The notes under the pieces are model-generated. The model did no database searches. It was not told the origin of the DNA and was given only the letters and a program-made list of their open reading frames with translations. A program made the position numbers and the translations under genes. From positions 212,676 through 276,675 of the forward strand of contig NZ_FOAF01000007.1 of the NCBI RefSeq assembly GCF_900109575.1: a DNA stretch of 64,000 nucleotides. The letters run 5' to 3'. The DNA is from Olivibacter domesticus. GTDB lineage: Bacteria; Bacteroidota; Bacteroidia; Sphingobacteriales; Sphingobacteriaceae. Of this stretch, positions 49,814-57,803 are shown piece after piece; the first letter of the stretch is position 1, and every line of letters begins with the position of its first letter.

Positions 49814-52282
49814 ATGCTGATGAATAGAACCCTTACGCTCATCTTCCTCCTATTTTTAAGTATTCGTACGATTGCCCAACAAATACCGCTACAAGGAACA
49901 GTAACCGACATTGGTGGAGCAGCCATTCCTTTTGCAACGATTGTTAAGGATCGCTCATCGGTAGGGACCTCCGCAAACAAGGAAGGGCATTTTAAGCTCT
50001 CCCTTCCAGAAGGGAACCATCAACTAACCGTTTCGGCCGTCGGTTATCGGCCCAAAACACTTAGGGTAACCTTACCTCAACGCGATAGTCTCGCCATTCA
50101 GTTGGCGGATGAGGTTTATTCTTTGCAGGAGGTGGTGATTGGAAATCAAGAAGATCCAGCCTACGAAATTATTAGAAAAGCAATTAACAAAAGACGTTAC
50201 TATCTTGAAAAGACGGGCCCTTATAGCGCCCGTGTATATATAAAAGGGTTACAACGGCTACTGAAAGCACCAAAAAAATTCTTTGGTGTCAACATTGACG
50301 AACTTGGTAAAGAAATGGGCTTGGATTCTGGAAGAAGGGGTATTGTTTATTTGTCGGAATCCGAATCAAAAATTACCGTAAATCCTCCAAAAGATTTTAA
50401 AGAAGAAATGATCAGCTCGAAGATATCGGGTAATAATAGAGCTTTTAGCTTCAATAGAGCCTCCGAATTACAACTCAACTTCTACGAGAATTACCAGGAC
50501 ATTATTGAAGGCCTAAGCAGTCGGCCTTTTGTGTCTCCTATTGCAGATAATGCGATGTCCTATTATAAATACCAATATCTAGGGACATCCGACGAGAATG
50601 GTACCACAATTATTAAGATCAGGGTAATCCCTAAAAGAAAAGCCGAACCCCTTTACAAAGGAAATATTTATATTGTTGATGGAGAATGGCGCATTCAAAG
50701 TGTCAATTTTTTAGTGGACAAGGAATCGAGTATCAATTTTGTCGATTCTTTAAACATTAAACAACTTTACATGCCTATAAGCGATAAAACATGGATGCCC
50801 TCCACAGTACAATTAGATTTTAATGCTGGGCTATTAGGTTTTCAAGTTGCCGGATATTTCACAGCAACGTACCAGGATTATTCCTTTATTGAACTCCCGA
50901 ACGAAAAAATTTTTAAGGAAGTTTTATCCATCGAAAAAGATGTTAATAAAAAGGATAGTGCTTATTGGGCAGAAAACAGGCCAATTCCACTAACAGAAGA
51001 GGAACAAAGAGACTATGTTGCAAAAGACAGTCTACACCGCATCCATCAGTCGAAGGGCTACTTAGATTCTATTGACCGCAAGCATAACCGCTTCAAGCCT
51101 TTGTCCTTTCTGGTAAATGGATACAGTTATCGTAACCGACATAAAAAGGAATCCGTTCGTTTCGGAGGACCATTACGTTCGTTGCTCTTCAACAGTGTGG
51201 AAGGTTTGGTTATCAATTACGGCATAAATTATTCCCGTCAAATCGATAGTAACCTAAACCACTATCTTGACATTGCTGGACGCATGCGATATGGCTTTGC
51301 AAACCAGCGCCTAAATGGTTCCATTAAGGCCAGCATTCCTATGAAGGATCAAACCTTTATAATATCAGGTGGTAGAGATGTGCTTGACTTAAACAATAGG
51401 GGTTCGCTTCCGGTATTACTTAACAGTTTGTATACCCTATTTGCCGGTGAAAATTATCAAAAGCTATATGAAAAAACCTTTGCAGCCTTCTCCTGGAGTA
51501 ATACTCTCCCGGGCAACATCAAAATAGGCATACAAGCGGAATGGGCAAATAGGCATTGGCTACCTAATGCTACAGATTTCACTTTCTGGGATCGTAACCA
51601 ACACAAACTAACGGCTAATAACCCCCTACATCCCGATACAGATCTTCCCCTTTTTGCCGATAATAAAGCTGCAAAAGTAGGTATTGGCCTGAGTTATGAC
51701 TTTTCAAATCGTTATGAAACTTATCCTGGTGGTAAGCGCTATCTTCCCTCCAAATATCCAGCTATCGGCATCCATTATACAAAAGGCCTAAAAAATATAC
51801 TTGACTCAGATGTAGATTACGATCTTTTAACCGCGAACATTTACAAGAGTAATTTAAGCCTAGGTTTATATGGCAGTATCTCCTTTTCGGCTACAGCTGG
51901 TAAATTTTTTAATAATAACCAGGTATATTATCCCGACTTTAAACACTTTAACGGTAACCGAATATTATTCGTAGACCAGCAGTTAAGTTCCTTTTTAGCC
52001 TTGGATTATTATCGCTACAGTACACAATCCAGTTTTATAGAAGCACATACCGAGTATAATCTTGGCGGTATGCTTACCAGTAAAGTACCGCTCTTGCGAA
52101 AACTAAAACTCGAAGAACTTATAGGCCTTCACTATCTGCATAGTCCCGAGTTAAGTAATTATGGTGAATTGCATGTAGGCTTGCAATGGAAAATGATCCG
52201 CCTCATGTATGCCCATTCCAACAGTAGCGATGAACAACTTAACCGGATCAATACATTAAGAATTGCATTGAAGTTATTCTAG
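49814..52282 (+). CDS. DUF5686 family outer-membrane protein with CarboxypepD_reg domain
   Basis: About 822 residues, exported. The signal peptide spans the first 20 residues (LIFLLFLSIRTIAQQ). Residues about 20-105 are a carboxypeptidase-regulatory-like beta-sandwich (VTDIGGAAIPFATIVKD, LTVSAVGYRPKTLRVTL). The rest follows the DUF5686 layout: a helical segment YEIIRKAINKRRYYLEKTGPYS, then FAGxxx-like strands, and a long C-terminal beta-barrel ending ...RINTLRIALKLF. Function unknown; found at the outer membrane of many Bacteroidota. The ATG at 49814 or the one at 49820 may be used; an in-frame TTG at 49799 is less likely. It is a single gene followed by the repeat element. Confidence 0.87.
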   Translation: MLMNRTLTLIFLLFLSIRTIAQQIPLQGTVTDIGGAAIPFATIVKDRSSVGTSANKEGHFKLSLPEGNHQLTVSAVGYRPKTLRVTLPQRDSLAIQLADEVYSLQEVVIGNQEDPAYEIIRKAINKRRYYLEKTGPYSARVYIKGLQRLLKAPKKFFGVNIDELGKEMGLDSGRRGIVYLSESESKITVNPPKDFKEEMISSKISGNNRAFSFNRASELQLNFYENYQDIIEGLSSRPFVSPIADNAMSYYKYQYLGTSDENGTTIIKIRVIPKRKAEPLYKGNIYIVDGEWRIQSVNFLVDKESSINFVDSLNIKQLYMPISDKTWMPSTVQLDFNAGLLGFQVAGYFTATYQDYSFIELPNEKIFKEVLSIEKDVNKKDSAYWAENRPIPLTEEEQRDYVAKDSLHRIHQSKGYLDSIDRKHNRFKPLSFLVNGYSYRNRHKKESVRFGGPLRSLLFNSVEGLVINYGINYSRQIDSNLNHYLDIAGRMRYGFANQRLNGSIKASIPMKDQTFIISGGRDVLDLNNRGSLPVLLNSLYTLFAGENYQKLYEKTFAAFSWSNTLPGNIKIGIQAEWANRHWLPNATDFTFWDRNQHKLTANNPLHPDTDLPLFADNKAAKVGIGLSYDFSNRYETYPGGKRYLPSKYPAIGIHYTKGLKNILDSDVDYDLLTANIYKSNLSLGLYGSISFSATAGKFFNNNQVYYPDFKHFNGNRILFVDQQLSSFLALDYYRYSTQSSFIEAHTEYNLGGMLTSKVPLLRKLKLEELIGLHYLHSPELSNYGELHVGLQWKMIRLMYAHSNSSDEQLNRINTLRIALKLF

Positions 52283-52297
52283 AGAATAAAAAATCGG

Positions 52298-52545
52298 CAT
52301 TTGAACTCTTTGAGTTGATTAAAAATCTGATTCTACCTATGACGTGTACCTTTTTTCCGCAAAAAGGTACCCAAAAACTCCTGGCTGCAAACCTTCTTTC
52401 AAAGCTAGTACAGCGACTTAGCTTGTGCTATCCGAAGATTTGGAGGCCAGTTTTTAGCCCACGAACAGCTGTTCCTTCGAGCCCTACTGCAGGGAATATG
52501 GCCAAATTTTCATTTGAACTCTTTGAGCGATTAAAAATTTGATTT
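52298..52545. repeat. Small repeat element bounded by ~34-base direct repeats
   Basis: The gap 52283-52679 holds no gene. Two near-identical direct repeats (52298-52332 and 52511-52544), both starting CATTTGAACTCTTTGAG and continuing GATTAAAAATYTGATT with one indel, enclose about 180 bases. Inside, a perfect 10-bp stem GTACCTTTTT/AAAAAGGTAC (52346-52355 and 52361-52370) is followed by CCAAAAACTCCTGGCTGC. The order hairpin then CAAAAA(T/C)C..GGCT also occurs in the element at 6588-7147. A 75-codon open frame crosses the element but looks non-coding. Confidence 0.6.
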
Positions 52546-52644
52546 CTCGAGAGGACAAGCAAGTAATACTTTTTAGAGAACATCCCATTTGTGTAATACC
52601 CGTTTTAATATATATCATATACTCCCTGTGAAAATAAAAACCAG

Positions 52645-52676
52645 TTCGTGAATGTCGGGCATTTTATCTAAGTTTG
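52645..52676 (+). promoter_or_regulatory. Promoter of xseA, very close to the start codon
   Basis: -7 box TAAGTTTG (52669-52676, exact) with a weak -33 box TTCG (52645-52648) at N20. The first ATG is at 52680, only three bases after the -7 box, so the transcript may begin at or inside the start codon. Confidence 0.6.
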
Positions 52677-52679
52677 AGT

Positions 52680-54227
52680 ATGCCACAAACAATCACAGAT
52701 AAAACAATCTTTTCATTGGCAGAAGTAGCGCGCAGCATTCAAAAAACAATTGCCGACCGCTACAAAAGCTTATATTGGATAAAGGCAGAGATGAACAAGT
52801 TGAATCACTATTCGCATTCCGGCCATTGTTATCCTGAGCTCTTAGAAAAAAAAGACGGAAAAGTAATTGCGGAAATCCGATCTACCTTATGGAAGGGTGA
52901 TTATGAGCGCATTAACCAACGTTTTATGGAAGTCACCAAAGAGCCTCTTAAAAATGGCATCAATATCCTAATGCAGGCGTCCATCAATTACGACCCGGTT
53001 CATGGCTTAAGTTTACATATTTTGGACATCGATGCCTCCTACTCGTTAGGCGAGCTTGAACGAGAAAAACAAGCTAGCATTGTTATTCTAAAAGAACAAG
53101 GGATTTTCGATGCAAACAAACAACTCATATTTCCCGTGCTTCCTAAACGCCTAGCCATTATTTCGGTTGAAACCAGTAAGGGTCTGGCTGATTTTTTAAA
53201 AATCATCGATAACAATCCATATGGCTATCATTTTGAACACCGATTATTTCCAGCGCTCTTGCAAGGAGAAAAATCCGTTCCTTCCATCATCGATCAATTA
53301 AAGCAGGTCCGTTTGTCCCTCCACGATTTTGATGTCGTTGCTATTATCAGAGGGGGAGGCGGAGATGTTGGACTCAGCTCTTACAACAACGTTCTCTTAG
53401 CAACTGCCATTGCCACTTTTCCAATACCCGTGATCACAGGTATTGGACATGCTACCAATGAAACGGTTTCTGAAATGGTTGCTTATAAGAATGCCATTAC
53501 TCCGAGCGCATTAGCGGATTACCTTTTACAGCATTTTCATGATTTCGCCCGCCCGGTAGCTTATGCGGAGCAAGTACTCCGTTCAAAAACAACGCAGCTT
53601 TTTGAAAAACAGCACCAATTGCTAAACAACACCATTAAATATTTTAGGATGGTAAGCATAAATGAACTGCAAGAAAATAGGCATCAATTAGCGAGTTTAC
53701 GTAGCCGCACACTTCAGCAGAGTAAGCAGGTATTAATACAGGAGAAAAACTCTTTTAAACAGCTCAAGGATCTTTTATCGGCTCAGTCAAAACACATTTT
53801 AATGGAGGAAAAACAGAACATTACTTTCTTAGGGCAACGATTGAAGCGTGAAAATATCCATTTAAACAAGCACTCCAGACAAATACTTGTACAAGTGAAA
53901 GTACAATTAATACGTCAGGTGCACCACATAGCGAGCAAGGAGAGAGCACAATTAAATGAATTACAGAACAGTCTTGCGTTGCATGGTAACAAATCGATAC
54001 AAGAAGCGACTAAGAAAATTGAAAGTCAAGAACGTCACTTATCCATATTGGACCCACAACATGTACTTAAAAGAGGGTACAGTATCACCCTTTTAGAAGG
54101 AAAGGCAATAAAAAACGCTAATATGCTGAAAGAGGGGGATAAAGTAAAAACTATTTTAGCTCTTGGGGAAATCGAAAGTGAGATTACTTTTGTAAAGGGA
54201 AATAACAAAACCGAAAAATATGAATAA
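52680..54227 (+). CDS. xseA: Exodeoxyribonuclease VII large subunit
   Basis: Large subunit of the single-strand exonuclease. 515 residues. The N-terminal OB-fold is at residues 5-110 (SLYWIKAEMNKLNHY). The nuclease domain follows: RLAIISVETSKGLADFL (Asp kept), VVAIIRGGGGDVGLSSYNN (the conserved Arg kept) and VITGIGHATNETVSEMVA. In E. coli XseA the last motif is GHETD, and its His and Asp are essential; here it reads GHATN, so His is kept but Asp is Asn and Glu is Ala. The C-terminal half is a long coiled-coil (about 300-460) ending with DPQHVLKRGYSITLLEGK. xseB overlaps its end by 8 bases, so the assignment is secure although the family subtype is divergent. Confidence 0.92.
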   Translation: MPQTITDKTIFSLAEVARSIQKTIADRYKSLYWIKAEMNKLNHYSHSGHCYPELLEKKDGKVIAEIRSTLWKGDYERINQRFMEVTKEPLKNGINILMQASINYDPVHGLSLHILDIDASYSLGELEREKQASIVILKEQGIFDANKQLIFPVLPKRLAIISVETSKGLADFLKIIDNNPYGYHFEHRLFPALLQGEKSVPSIIDQLKQVRLSLHDFDVVAIIRGGGGDVGLSSYNNVLLATAIATFPIPVITGIGHATNETVSEMVAYKNAITPSALADYLLQHFHDFARPVAYAEQVLRSKTTQLFEKQHQLLNNTIKYFRMVSINELQENRHQLASLRSRTLQQSKQVLIQEKNSFKQLKDLLSAQSKHILMEEKQNITFLGQRLKRENIHLNKHSRQILVQVKVQLIRQVHHIASKERAQLNELQNSLALHGNKSIQEATKKIESQERHLSILDPQHVLKRGYSITLLEGKAIKNANMLKEGDKVKTILALGEIESEITFVKGNNKTEKYE

Positions 54228-54438
54228 TCAGTTAAGCTATACAGCTGCATTTGAAGAGCTGCAACATATTGTAGAAGAAATTGAAGATGGCGAAATCAGT
54301 GTAGACGAATTATCGGATAAAGTAAAAAGGGCCGCTTTATTAATTAAAATCTGTAAAAGTAAATTAACAGAAACAGAGGCGGATGTTAATAAGATTCTAG
54401 CCGATCTTGACAATGAGAATTTGAAAGAAGATCAGTAA
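54220..54438 (+). CDS. xseB: Exodeoxyribonuclease VII small subunit
   Basis: 72-residue acidic helical protein with the XseB pattern AAFEELQHIVEEIEDGEISVDELSDKV split over two helices, then ALLIKICKSKLTETEADV. It caps the coiled-coil of XseA in the Exo VII complex. It overlaps the end of xseA by 8 bases, showing translational coupling. Length is typical (70-80). Confidence 0.95.
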   Translation: MNNQLSYTAAFEELQHIVEEIEDGEISVDELSDKVKRAALLIKICKSKLTETEADVNKILADLDNENLKEDQ

Positions 54439-54473
54439 ACATTTGGCTATCCTACTATCAATAAAGAAAATCT

Positions 54474-55358
54474 ATGACGAAATTAATCCAACTCACCTTT
54501 TTCCTGTTGTTTTGCCTCCAGACCCCATTAAAAGCCCAAATACCGACCGAAAAAGCTATTCTTTGGGAAGTCAGTGGAAAAGACCTGCCCAAGTCGTCTT
54601 ACTTATTCGGCACCTTTCACCTTCTGTGTCCCGACGATCTGCAAGTTAGCAGTACAATTAAGGAAAAATTTGATTCAAGCAAGCAATTATATCTTGAAAT
54701 AGATTTTTCTGATCCGAACATTGGAATGAAAATGATGCAAATGATGCAGATGCGAAATGACAGTACTTTTCATGATCTGTATGACAGTTTAACTTATGCT
54801 CAAATAAATGATACGTTGGAAAAACATACCCATATGGGCTTAGATATGTTCAACAAGATAAAACCCTTTGGTTTATATTCCGTTGTGATGATGAGTGCCC
54901 TGGGCTGCCAACCTGCTAGCTGGGAACTTACTTTAGTAAAAATGGCAAAGGAAAAAGGATGGAAAATGAATGGTTTAGAGACATTAGAAAGCCAAGCAGC
55001 CATTTTTGACACAGTTCCATACCTACTGCAAGCCGAACAACTCAAGGAGATGGCTTTCAATATGGACAGCACTAAACAGGAGATTAATAAGCTAATAAAG
55101 CTCTATAAGGAGCAAGATATTAATACGATGCACGAAAAAATAACGTCAGACCCCTTGACGGAAAACTATCTGGATATCATGTTATACAACCGAAACGCAA
55201 ATTGGATTTCTACTATAATTAAGCAGGCGCAAACCACCTCAACCTTTTTTGCTTTTGGTGCCGGGCACCTTGGCGGTGAAAAAGGAGTAATCAATCTTTT
55301 ACGACGTAGGGGATACACAGTAAGACCTATTAACCCGCTGGACGACAAATCTAATTAA
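54474..55358 (+). CDS. TraB/GumN family exported protein
   Basis: 294 residues. Signal peptide at residues 1-20 ending LKAQ. The family hallmarks are present: ILWEVSGKDLPKSSYLFGTFHLL (first GxxH, about 40-43) and, near the C-terminus, FFAFGAGHLGGEKGVINLLRRRGYTV (second GxxH motif). In between are two helical regions with the expected glutamates (GLETLESQ). Related proteins (Tiki) are metalloproteases; activity here is unproven. It starts 35 bases after xseB and ends at the hairpin 55364-55389. Confidence 0.9.
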   Translation: MTKLIQLTFFLLFCLQTPLKAQIPTEKAILWEVSGKDLPKSSYLFGTFHLLCPDDLQVSSTIKEKFDSSKQLYLEIDFSDPNIGMKMMQMMQMRNDSTFHDLYDSLTYAQINDTLEKHTHMGLDMFNKIKPFGLYSVVMMSALGCQPASWELTLVKMAKEKGWKMNGLETLESQAAIFDTVPYLLQAEQLKEMAFNMDSTKQEINKLIKLYKEQDINTMHEKITSDPLTENYLDIMLYNRNANWISTIIKQAQTTSTFFAFGAGHLGGEKGVINLLRRRGYTVRPINPLDDKSN

Positions 55359-55363
55359 AAGAT

Positions 55364-55389
55364 AAAGCGGGATTTGTAATTCCCGCTTT
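55364..55389. terminator. Bidirectional intrinsic terminator
   Basis: A 9-bp stem AAAGCGGGA/TCCCGCTTT with an 8-base loop lies between the convergent TraB and prolyl oligopeptidase genes. T-runs are present in both directions (TTCTTTT on +, TTTATCTTTT on -). Confidence 0.85.
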
Positions 55390-55402
55390 TCTTTTAATTA
55401 CG

Positions 55403-57547
55403 TTATTTTTTATATTCTATCCCCATATGCTGAAACATAAATGCCCATTTATCTGCCTGTTCTTGAATAATCATCGCGGTAGGTTTTCCTGCCCCATGGC
55501 CAGCTTTCGTTTCAATTCTTATTAACACTGGGTTGTCTCCTCTATTATATTCTTGCAAACGTGCAGCATATTTAAAACTATGTGCAGGTACAACGCGATC
55601 ATCGTGATCTGCCGTTGTTACCATTGTTGCCGGGTAACTAACATCTTTCTTAAGGGCATGATAAGGTGAATATTTATACAGGTATTCAAACATTTCTTTA
55701 CTATCATCTGCCGTACCATAATCATATGCCCAACCTGCACCTGCTGTAAATTTATGGTATCGAAGCATGTCGAGCACACCTACCGCTGGAAAAGCAACTT
55801 TGAAAAGATCGGGCCGTTGGGTCATAGATGCGCCCACCAACAATCCACCATTAGATCCCCCTGAAATGGCCAATCTATCTTTTGATGTATAATTCTCTTT
55901 TATTAAATATTCAGCGGCGGCTATAAAATCATCAAATACATTTTGCTTCTGTAGCTTTGTGCCGGCAATATGCCATTTTTCTCCATATTCTCCGCCCCCA
56001 CGAAGGTTTGCCACAGCATAAACTCCTCCTTGTTCCAAAAGGAGTATGTTCGATACACTAAATGAGGGTGTCATACTTATGTTAAATCCACCATAACCGT
56101 ATAGTAAAGTAGGGTTACGGCCATCTAATACTAAACCCTTTTTATATGTAATGATCATTGGTACTTTTGTACCATCTTTCGATGTGTAAAAGACTTGTTT
56201 GGATTCGTAATCATCAGGATTAAATAGCACATTCGGTTTTTTATATACTTCAGACTTCCCTGTGCCAATATCGTACTTAAAAATGGTTGATGGATACAGA
56301 TATGAGGTAAACGAATAATAAAGTTCCTTTTCGTTTTGCTTCGCACCAAAACCATTGGCGGTACCAACTCCAGGCAATTCGATTGTACGCTCCTCTTTTC
56401 CCTGACGATCAAATTGTTTTACCAGGGACGTAGCATCTTTTAAATAATTGGCAAAAAGTTTACCTCCTCCTGTTTCTATATTCAGAACGTTTTCAGTTTC
56501 GGGAATAAGATCTTTCCAATTAATCGGCTGTGGGTTATTCACATTCACCGTCACTACTTTATAGTTCGGCGCGTTCAAATTTGTATAGATAAAGAGCTTG
56601 TCCCCCTCATTCTCCACCACACTATGCTCTTTATCAAAGTTATTTATTACTTGAATGATTTTCGAATCGGGCTTACTTAGATCCTGCACATATAGTTCGT
56701 TGCCACTGGTTGTATTTGCTGCCGAAATTACCAAAAAGCGCTGATCTTCCGTCAAATAGGCTCCAATGTACCGTCTTGGCGTAGTTTCTCCTCCGAAGAT
56801 AAGCTCGTCTGTGCTCTGTGGAGTACCCAATTTATGAAAATACAACTTATGGTACTGTGTTAGGCCCGAAAGTGCGCTTCCCTCTTTAGGTTTATCGTAA
56901 CTGCTGTAATAAAAACCCTCATTTCCCTTCCAAGCCAGTCCGGAAAATTTAACATCTATTAAGGTATCGCCTACTACCGATTTATCTGCTGCTTTCCAGA
57001 CAATCACTTTTCGCCAATCAGATCCCCCCTCCGAAATTTGATAAGCCAGTAAACTTCCGTCTTTGCTAAAATCAATACCTGCTAGTGACGTGGTTCCATC
57101 ACTTGAAAATTTATTCGGATCAAGAAATACTTCGCTTTTGCCGTCTTCTTTCTCACGATAGATCACCGATTGATTTTGAAGTCCATCATTTTTTGAATAG
57201 TATGTATAATTTCCCTCCTTGGATGGCGCTGATATTTTTTCATAATTCCATAATTTCCCCAGTCGGCTTTCCATAGCAGTGCGAAAGGGAATTTGCGCCA
57301 GGTAATCCTGCGTCACTTTATTTTCAGCAGCCACCCAGGCCTTCGTATCAGCGGCCGTATCATTTTCTAACCAACGATAGAGATCGGAAACCTTTGTCCC
57401 GAAATAATTATCAATAACTGCTTCTTTTTTTGTTTGTGGATAAGGCTTAAGATTCATACTAGCTGCTGGTTCAATTGTTTGTTGTTTGTTACCGCAAGCC
57501 GTCAAGATCGTCCCAAGCAACAAAATATTCGTGTAATTCTTTAACAT
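55403..57547 (-). CDS. Prolyl oligopeptidase family serine peptidase (lipoprotein)
   Basis: 714 residues. Lipoprotein signal with the lipobox LTAC (Cys18). The N-terminal propeller follows (about 60-440: WLENDTAADTKAW, then blades with YYSKNDG, FSKDGSLLAYQIS). The alpha/beta-hydrolase domain (about 450-714) has LLYGYGGFNIS, the nucleophile Ser565 in SGGSNGG, the Asp in DHDDRVVP (about 650) and His684 in KAGHGAG. This is the S9A layout: it cleaves short peptides after proline. The lipid anchor puts it in the periplasm or at the surface, unlike cytoplasmic POPs. Single gene with its own promoter. Confidence 0.95.
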   Translation of the reverse strand: MLKNYTNILLLGTILTACGNKQQTIEPAASMNLKPYPQTKKEAVIDNYFGTKVSDLYRWLENDTAADTKAWVAAENKVTQDYLAQIPFRTAMESRLGKLWNYEKISAPSKEGNYTYYSKNDGLQNQSVIYREKEDGKSEVFLDPNKFSSDGTTSLAGIDFSKDGSLLAYQISEGGSDWRKVIVWKAADKSVVGDTLIDVKFSGLAWKGNEGFYYSSYDKPKEGSALSGLTQYHKLYFHKLGTPQSTDELIFGGETTPRRYIGAYLTEDQRFLVISAANTTSGNELYVQDLSKPDSKIIQVINNFDKEHSVVENEGDKLFIYTNLNAPNYKVVTVNVNNPQPINWKDLIPETENVLNIETGGGKLFANYLKDATSLVKQFDRQGKEERTIELPGVGTANGFGAKQNEKELYYSFTSYLYPSTIFKYDIGTGKSEVYKKPNVLFNPDDYESKQVFYTSKDGTKVPMIITYKKGLVLDGRNPTLLYGYGGFNISMTPSFSVSNILLLEQGGVYAVANLRGGGEYGEKWHIAGTKLQKQNVFDDFIAAAEYLIKENYTSKDRLAISGGSNGGLLVGASMTQRPDLFKVAFPAVGVLDMLRYHKFTAGAGWAYDYGTADDSKEMFEYLYKYSPYHALKKDVSYPATMVTTADHDDRVVPAHSFKYAARLQEYNRGDNPVLIRIETKAGHGAGKPTAMIIQEQADKWAFMFQHMGIEYKK

Positions 57548-57580
57548 GTGGAATAATTATTTGAAAAAAGCTTCAATTTA

Positions 57581-57611
57581 CAAACTTAGATAAATTGCTT
57601 TTATATACAAT
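57581..57611 (-). promoter_or_regulatory. Promoter of the prolyl oligopeptidase gene (ATTG-N19-TAAGTTTG)
   Basis: On the - strand the -33 box ATTG (57608-57611) and the -7 box TAAGTTTG (57581-57588) are separated by 19 bases. The predicted leader is about 28 bases. Confidence 0.75.
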
Positions 57612-57712
57612 ATAATTGGTTTGTATAAAAAAACATTTTGATCGATCTCTCTTCTGCCATAAAAAGGTGTTGTAGCAAGCCGATACGCGTCTTTATTTTG
57701 CTGAGAAATCAC

Positions 57713-57720
57713 TAAGTTTG
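57713..57720 (+). promoter_or_regulatory. -7 box upstream of the GH2 glycosidase gene
   Basis: TAAGTTTG, exact, in the context ACTAAGTTTGTAAG. It lies 83 bases before the ATG at 57804. A TTTTG is nearby (57696-57700), but at N12, not the standard distance. Confidence 0.5.
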
Positions 57721-57803
57721 TAAGAAAAGACGATCTTCTTCTTTTTTGCATAATTTACACATGCTTTGTTAAGTATTTCTTTTTTAATCAACAACCTTAG
57801 AAA

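Noticed and set aside
52315..52542. 75-codon + strand open frame inside the 52.3-kb element
   Set aside because: It spans both direct repeats and the hairpin; composition is not protein-like and no family was recognised.
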